From NCBI GenBank assembly GCA_045629285.1, contig JAZQQY010000016.1, positions 1 through 64,000 on the forward strand: 64,000 nt of DNA, read 5' to 3'. Below the pieces are notes generated by a model. The model was not told the DNA's origin and did not search any database. It was given only the letters and a program-made list of their open reading frames with translations. Shown here in pieces: positions 60,518-64,000 of the stretch. The stretch is from UBA1723 sp045629285. GTDB taxonomy: Bacteria; Bacteroidota; Bacteroidia; Bacteroidales; Paludibacteraceae. Within the stretch, counting starts at the first letter, position 1. Each line of letters starts with the position of its first letter. A program made the position numbers and the translations under genes.

Positions 60518-61298
60518 GAGTCAGACAGAGTTGCGCCCTGAAATCGCCATTATTCTTGGCACCGGTTTGGGCGGTCTTACTGAAGAGATAAGCGTTGAGA
60601 AAGAGATACCATATTCACAGATTCCAGGATTCGTGCAGAGCACAGTTGCCGGACACTCAGGAAAGTTGATCTTCGGAACAATCTCAGGTGTGCCAGTGAT
60701 GGCTATGCAGGGACGATTTCACTTCTACGAGGGATATCCAATGAAGGATGTCACATATCCTGAAGTGGTGATGAAAGGAATGGGAATCAAGTATTTGATG
60801 GTAAGTAATGCCGCAGGAGGTTTGAATCCTGAGTTTAAGGCTGGCGACATCATGTTGATTACAGACCATATCAACCTCTTCCCGGAGCATCCTTTGAGAG
60901 GCAAGAACGAGGATTCTATCGGTACACGTTTCCCAGACATGAACAATGCCTACAACCGTGACTTGATCGCATTAGCGGAGAGTGTTGCGGCGTCGAACAA
61001 GATTCCTTATAAGAAAGGTGTATATGTCGGCACACAGGGACCAACATTCGAGACAGTTGCTGAGTATAAGTATTTCCGTTTGATCGGTGGCGACACATGC
61101 GGAATGAGCACAGTGCCAGAGATTATCGTGGCTCACTGGGCTGGTATCAAGTGTTTCGGAGTGTCAATCGTGTCGAATGCACTAGGAGACGCACTAAACG
61201 GAATCGAGACAAACCACGAGGAAGTTCAGCGCAATACAAATATCGCCAAGGATAACCTTAAGGTTTTGTTCCGTGAAATGGTTAAGAAGATGAAGTGA
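60480..61298 (+). CDS. purine nucleoside phosphorylase (PNP-I)
   Basis: A 272-residue trimeric-type PNP that splits inosine and guanosine with phosphate. Motifs: ILGTGLGGLTEEI (phosphate loop), PGFVQSTVAGHSGKL, MQGRFHFYEGYP, VSNAAGGLNPEFKAGDIMLI and the purine-site region YVGTQGPTFETVAEYKYFR, VSNALGDALNGIETNHEE. ATG 60480 lies inside lpxK and gives a full-length N-terminus, so the overlap is real; the shared transcript ends at the palindromic terminator at 61337. Confidence 0.93.
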   Translation: MLQRIEATCAYLKSQTELRPEIAIILGTGLGGLTEEISVEKEIPYSQIPGFVQSTVAGHSGKLIFGTISGVPVMAMQGRFHFYEGYPMKDVTYPEVVMKGMGIKYLMVSNAAGGLNPEFKAGDIMLITDHINLFPEHPLRGKNEDSIGTRFPDMNNAYNRDLIALAESVAASNKIPYKKGVYVGTQGPTFETVAEYKYFRLIGGDTCGMSTVPEIIVAHWAGIKCFGVSIVSNALGDALNGIETNHEEVQRNTNIAKDNLKVLFREMVKKMK

Positions 61299-61336
61299 TT
61301 TATAATACATAATTAATAATTCAAAATTCATAATTT

Positions 61337-61367
61337 GGAGACGTGGAACCCCGCGTCTCCATTTTTA
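61337..61367 (+). terminator. GAGACG-type palindrome, copy 7, acting as terminator
   Basis: GGAGACGTGG (61337-61346) pairs with CCGCGTCTCC (61351-61360), one T-G pair, loop AACC, followed by ATTTTTATT. Confidence 0.85.
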
Positions 61368-61754
61368 TTGCCTTTATGCACATTTCTTCAAACTTTGTGT
61401 GATGTCAAAATGTCAATAAAAAGGAGTTAAACTATCAAAGTGTAAAATCTAGCGTTGAAAAATCCATCTTTTGTCAAGATAAACGGCATTGTTGTTTCGC
61501 ATTTTGTAATGTAGAATTTAAAGTGCTTTTTTATGAAGTTTTAAATTGTAAGGTTTGAAACTCCGTATGCTTACAGTTTTGTAATTTTTTCTTGTGTTTT
61601 TCTTACAGATTGTAAATTGTCTAAACTTATTAATGTAAAACTGATATGAATCTCTGCTCTAAAGCAGTATAGTGTGTAATTTTGCATTGGTAATCCAGAC
61701 GGGACTGCCGACTTGGATAATTAGATATAAAACGACGAAAGAAGAAACAAAATT
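61368..61754 (+). promoter_or_regulatory. gltB upstream regulatory region
   Basis: An AT-rich, gene-free stretch. The -7 element TAATTTTG is at 61677-61684, giving a leader of about 65 nt before ATG 61755. Upstream are two palindromes of the form TTACA-N3/4-TGTAA (61571-61584 and 61603-61615), 31-32 bp apart, and a CTGCT-CTAA-AGCAG palindrome (61654-61667) just upstream of the -7 element. These are plausible operators for nitrogen control; the regulator is unknown. Confidence 0.55.
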
Positions 61755-64000
61755 ATGCAAAACAATTTCACTAAAGGACTTTACACTCCAGCGAATGAGC
61801 ATGATGCTTGTGGTGTCGGTATGGTTGTTAACATACATGGCAATAAGAGTCACGAGCTTGTAGATTCTGCATTGAGAGTCTTGGAGAACATGATGCACCG
61901 TGGTGCTGAAGGTGCTGATGGAAAGAGTGGTGATGGAGCCGGAATCATGGTCCAGATCCCTCATGAGTTTATTTTGTTGAAGGGTATTCCCGTACCTGAG
62001 AAGGGTAAGTATGGTACAGGTCTTGTATTCTTGCCAAAGGATAAGGTTGAGCAGGACAAGATCCTTAAGATCATGATCGAGGTGATTGAGGCCGAGGGAT
62101 TGAACCTTATGAAGCTTCGTGATGTACCTACTAATCCAGCTTGTCTTGGTAAGGTTGCTCTTGAGAGCGAGCCAGATATCAAGCAGATCTTCGTTACAGG
62201 TGTATCAAATGAGGAAGCTCCTAACCTTGAGAGAAAACTCTACATTATCCGTAAGAAGATTGAGAATGAGGTGAAGCACAAGGATTTCTACATTGTGTCT
62301 TTGTCAAGCAAGAATATCATCTATAAGGGTATGCTTTCATCTATGCAGGTTCGCGATTACTTCGACGACCTTCGCGATGCATACTTCACTTCTGGCCTTG
62401 CATTGGTTCACTCTCGTTTCTCAACAAATACATTCCCAACTTGGTCTCTAGCTCAGCCATTCCGTTTGCTTTGCCACAACGGTGAGATCAATACAGTAAG
62501 AGGTAACAGAAACTGGATGAAGGCTCGTGAGTCGGTTTTGAACTCTGGTCTTCTTGGTGATATTTCAGACATCCGTCCAATCGTGCAGCCTAACATGAGT
62601 GACTCTGCATCTTTGGATAACGTGTTTGAGTTTTTCGTAATGAGCGGTCTTTCTTTGCCACATGCAATGGCTTTGCTTGTGCCAGAGAGTTTTAATGATA
62701 AGAACCCTATCAGCGACGACCTAAAGGCATTCTATGAGTATCACTCGATCTTGATGGAGCCATGGGACGGTCCGGCAGCATTGATGTTTTCTGATGGACG
62801 TTACGCTGGTGGTATGCTTGATAGAAACGGTCTTCGTCCTTCACGCTACTTGATCACTAACAACGATATGATGGTCGTTGCTTCTGAGGTCGGTGTTCTT
62901 GACTTCGATCCAAGTGAGATCAAGCAGAAGGGTAGACTACAGCCTGGTAAGATTTTGATGATCGATACTGAGGAAGGTAAGATCTACTACGATGGTGATT
63001 TGAAGGCACAGCTTGCAGCTGAGCATCCATATAGAAACTGGTTGCACACTAACCGTATTCAGCTTGAGAAGTTGAAGAGCGGTCGTAAGGTTGCTAACTC
63101 AGTTCCAAACTATAAGAGTAAGCTTCTAAACTTCGGTTTTGCTAAGGAGGATATCGTTAAGACTATCATTCCTATGGCAGTCAACGGTGCTGAGCCAGTT
63201 GCAGCGATGGGTAACGATACTCCGCTTGCAGTTATCTCAGATCGTCCACAGATTTTCTTCAACTACTTCCGTCAGCAGTTTGCTCAGGTAACAAACCCAG
63301 CTATCGACCCTATCCGTGAGGAGCTAGTAATGAGCTTGACTGAGTACATCGGTAAGGTAGGTCCTGGTATCTTGAATCCAGATGAGAGCAACTGTAAGAT
63401 GGTTCGTCTTCCTCATCCAATCCTTTCAAACGCTGAGCTTGACATTCTTTGCAATATCCGTTACAAGGGATTCGTCACTACTAAGCTTCCAATGTTGTTT
63501 GAGGCTAGCAAGGGCGAGGAAGGTCTAAAGGAGGCTATCGACAACCTATGCAAGAGCGCAGAGGAGAGTGTTGATAAGGGTATCAACTACATCATCCTTT
63601 CAGATAGAGACGTTGACGACAAGCATGCGGTTATCCCATGTTTGCTTGCAGTCTCAGCAGTACACCACTACTTGATCAGCGTTGGCAAGCGTGTTCAGAC
63701 TGCCTTGATCGTTGAGTCAGGAGAGATTCGTGAGGTTATGCACGCTGCATTGCTTCTTGGATACGGTGCTTCTGCATTGAACCCATACATGACATTCGCT
63801 GTTCTTGATGAACTTGTAAAGAACAAGGAGATTCAGGAGGATTATGCTACAGCTGAGCACAACTACATTAAGGCTGTTTGCAAGGGTCTATACAAGATCA
63901 TGTCTAAGATGGGTATTTCAACTATCCGTTCTTACCGTGGTGCTAAGATCTTCGAGAGCATCGGTTTGAGCGAGAGTTTGTTGAAGACATACTTCGGTAC
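61755..64000 (+). CDS. gltB: glutamate synthase large subunit, 5' part
   Basis: The first 748 codons of gltB; the gene runs off the right edge. The class II glutaminase domain begins MQNNFTKGLYTPANEHDACG, with the nucleophile Cys19 after a short propeptide, and continues with LVHSRFSTNTFPTWSLAQPF, LCHNGEINTVRGNRNWM and DRNGLRPSRYLITN. The central domain is seen up to SKMGISTIRSYRGAKIFESI. The FMN and 3Fe-4S region lies beyond the window. The enzyme makes two glutamates from glutamine and 2-oxoglutarate. Codon choice is strongly biased (frequent AAG, GGT, CTT), fitting high expression. Confidence 0.95.
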   Translation, partial: MQNNFTKGLYTPANEHDACGVGMVVNIHGNKSHELVDSALRVLENMMHRGAEGADGKSGDGAGIMVQIPHEFILLKGIPVPEKGKYGTGLVFLPKDKVEQDKILKIMIEVIEAEGLNLMKLRDVPTNPACLGKVALESEPDIKQIFVTGVSNEEAPNLERKLYIIRKKIENEVKHKDFYIVSLSSKNIIYKGMLSSMQVRDYFDDLRDAYFTSGLALVHSRFSTNTFPTWSLAQPFRLLCHNGEINTVRGNRNWMKARESVLNSGLLGDISDIRPIVQPNMSDSASLDNVFEFFVMSGLSLPHAMALLVPESFNDKNPISDDLKAFYEYHSILMEPWDGPAALMFSDGRYAGGMLDRNGLRPSRYLITNNDMMVVASEVGVLDFDPSEIKQKGRLQPGKILMIDTEEGKIYYDGDLKAQLAAEHPYRNWLHTNRIQLEKLKSGRKVANSVPNYKSKLLNFGFAKEDIVKTIIPMAVNGAEPVAAMGNDTPLAVISDRPQIFFNYFRQQFAQVTNPAIDPIREELVMSLTEYIGKVGPGILNPDESNCKMVRLPHPILSNAELDILCNIRYKGFVTTKLPMLFEASKGEEGLKEAIDNLCKSAEESVDKGINYIILSDRDVDDKHAVIPCLLAVSAVHHYLISVGKRVQTALIVESGEIREVMHAALLLGYGASALNPYMTFAVLDELVKNKEIQEDYATAEHNYIKAVCKGLYKIMSKMGISTIRSYRGAKIFESIGLSESLLKTYFG

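Overview
The window is a contiguous piece of a Bacteroidota chromosome, most likely order Bacteroidales; I cannot name the genus. The evidence is: -7 elements of the form TAnnTTTG in front of many genes, mostly without strong Shine-Dalgarno sites; type IX secretion (T9SS) sorting domains and a PorP/SprF-like protein; GLUG-type and acidic-tailed surface lipoproteins; FabK as the enoyl-ACP reductase; a CAU-anticodon tRNA without an encoded CCA; and moderate-to-low G+C with AT-rich intergenic DNA. I see no complete insertion sequence, prophage or CRISPR array.

Layout. 0-1.7 kb: two phage-antirepressor-like genes (ORF6N and RhuM families) on the minus strand. 2-6.9 kb: a compact plus-strand operon of a circularly permuted ATP-grasp protein, an alpha-E protein, a transglutaminase and two AstE-like (M14) amidohydrolase paralogs, the second of which has lost its metal ligands; this is the best candidate for a poorly described system. 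7-12.6 kb: FKBP isomerase, a large T9SS-sorted surface protein with its PorP/SprF partner, and two secreted/outer-membrane proteins. 12.6-19.1 kb: tgt, an LptF/LptG permease, a carboxyltransferase plus biotin carrier, and an M3 oligopeptidase. 19.2-27.3 kb, mostly minus strand: DUF1573 protein, tRNA(CAU), ychF, a HAD hydrolase (plus), a Pif1-like helicase with HRDC and HTH domains, an LpxL-like acyltransferase and an OmpA-family protein.

27.4-33.4 kb: NhaD antiporter, lipoprotein, EpsG-like polymerase with a highly charged tail, CDF transporter and DUF4197 protein. 33.8-48.5 kb: a surface glycan locus (four or five glycosyltransferases, Wzx flippase, Wzy polymerase, WecA-like initiating transferase) that also carries a CotH-kinase protein with a T9SS type A sorting domain and a Wzc-like protein whose ATP-binding motifs are degenerate. 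48.6-49.6 kb: a solitary C5 cytosine methyltransferase.

49.9-53.9 kb, minus: an SDR enzyme, rpoN, a membrane protein and a GLUG lipoprotein. 54-57.5 kb, minus: a decayed T9SS sorting-domain fragment and fabH-fabK-fabF. 57.8-61.3 kb: dgt (minus), then overlapping lpxK and purine nucleoside phosphorylase (plus). From 61.755 kb to the right edge: the 5' part of gltB.

Recurring themes are cell-envelope biogenesis (LpxK, LpxL-like, LptF/G, the glycan locus, OmpA and beta-barrel proteins) and T9SS export. Seven copies of a GAGACG...CGTCTC palindrome are scattered between genes.
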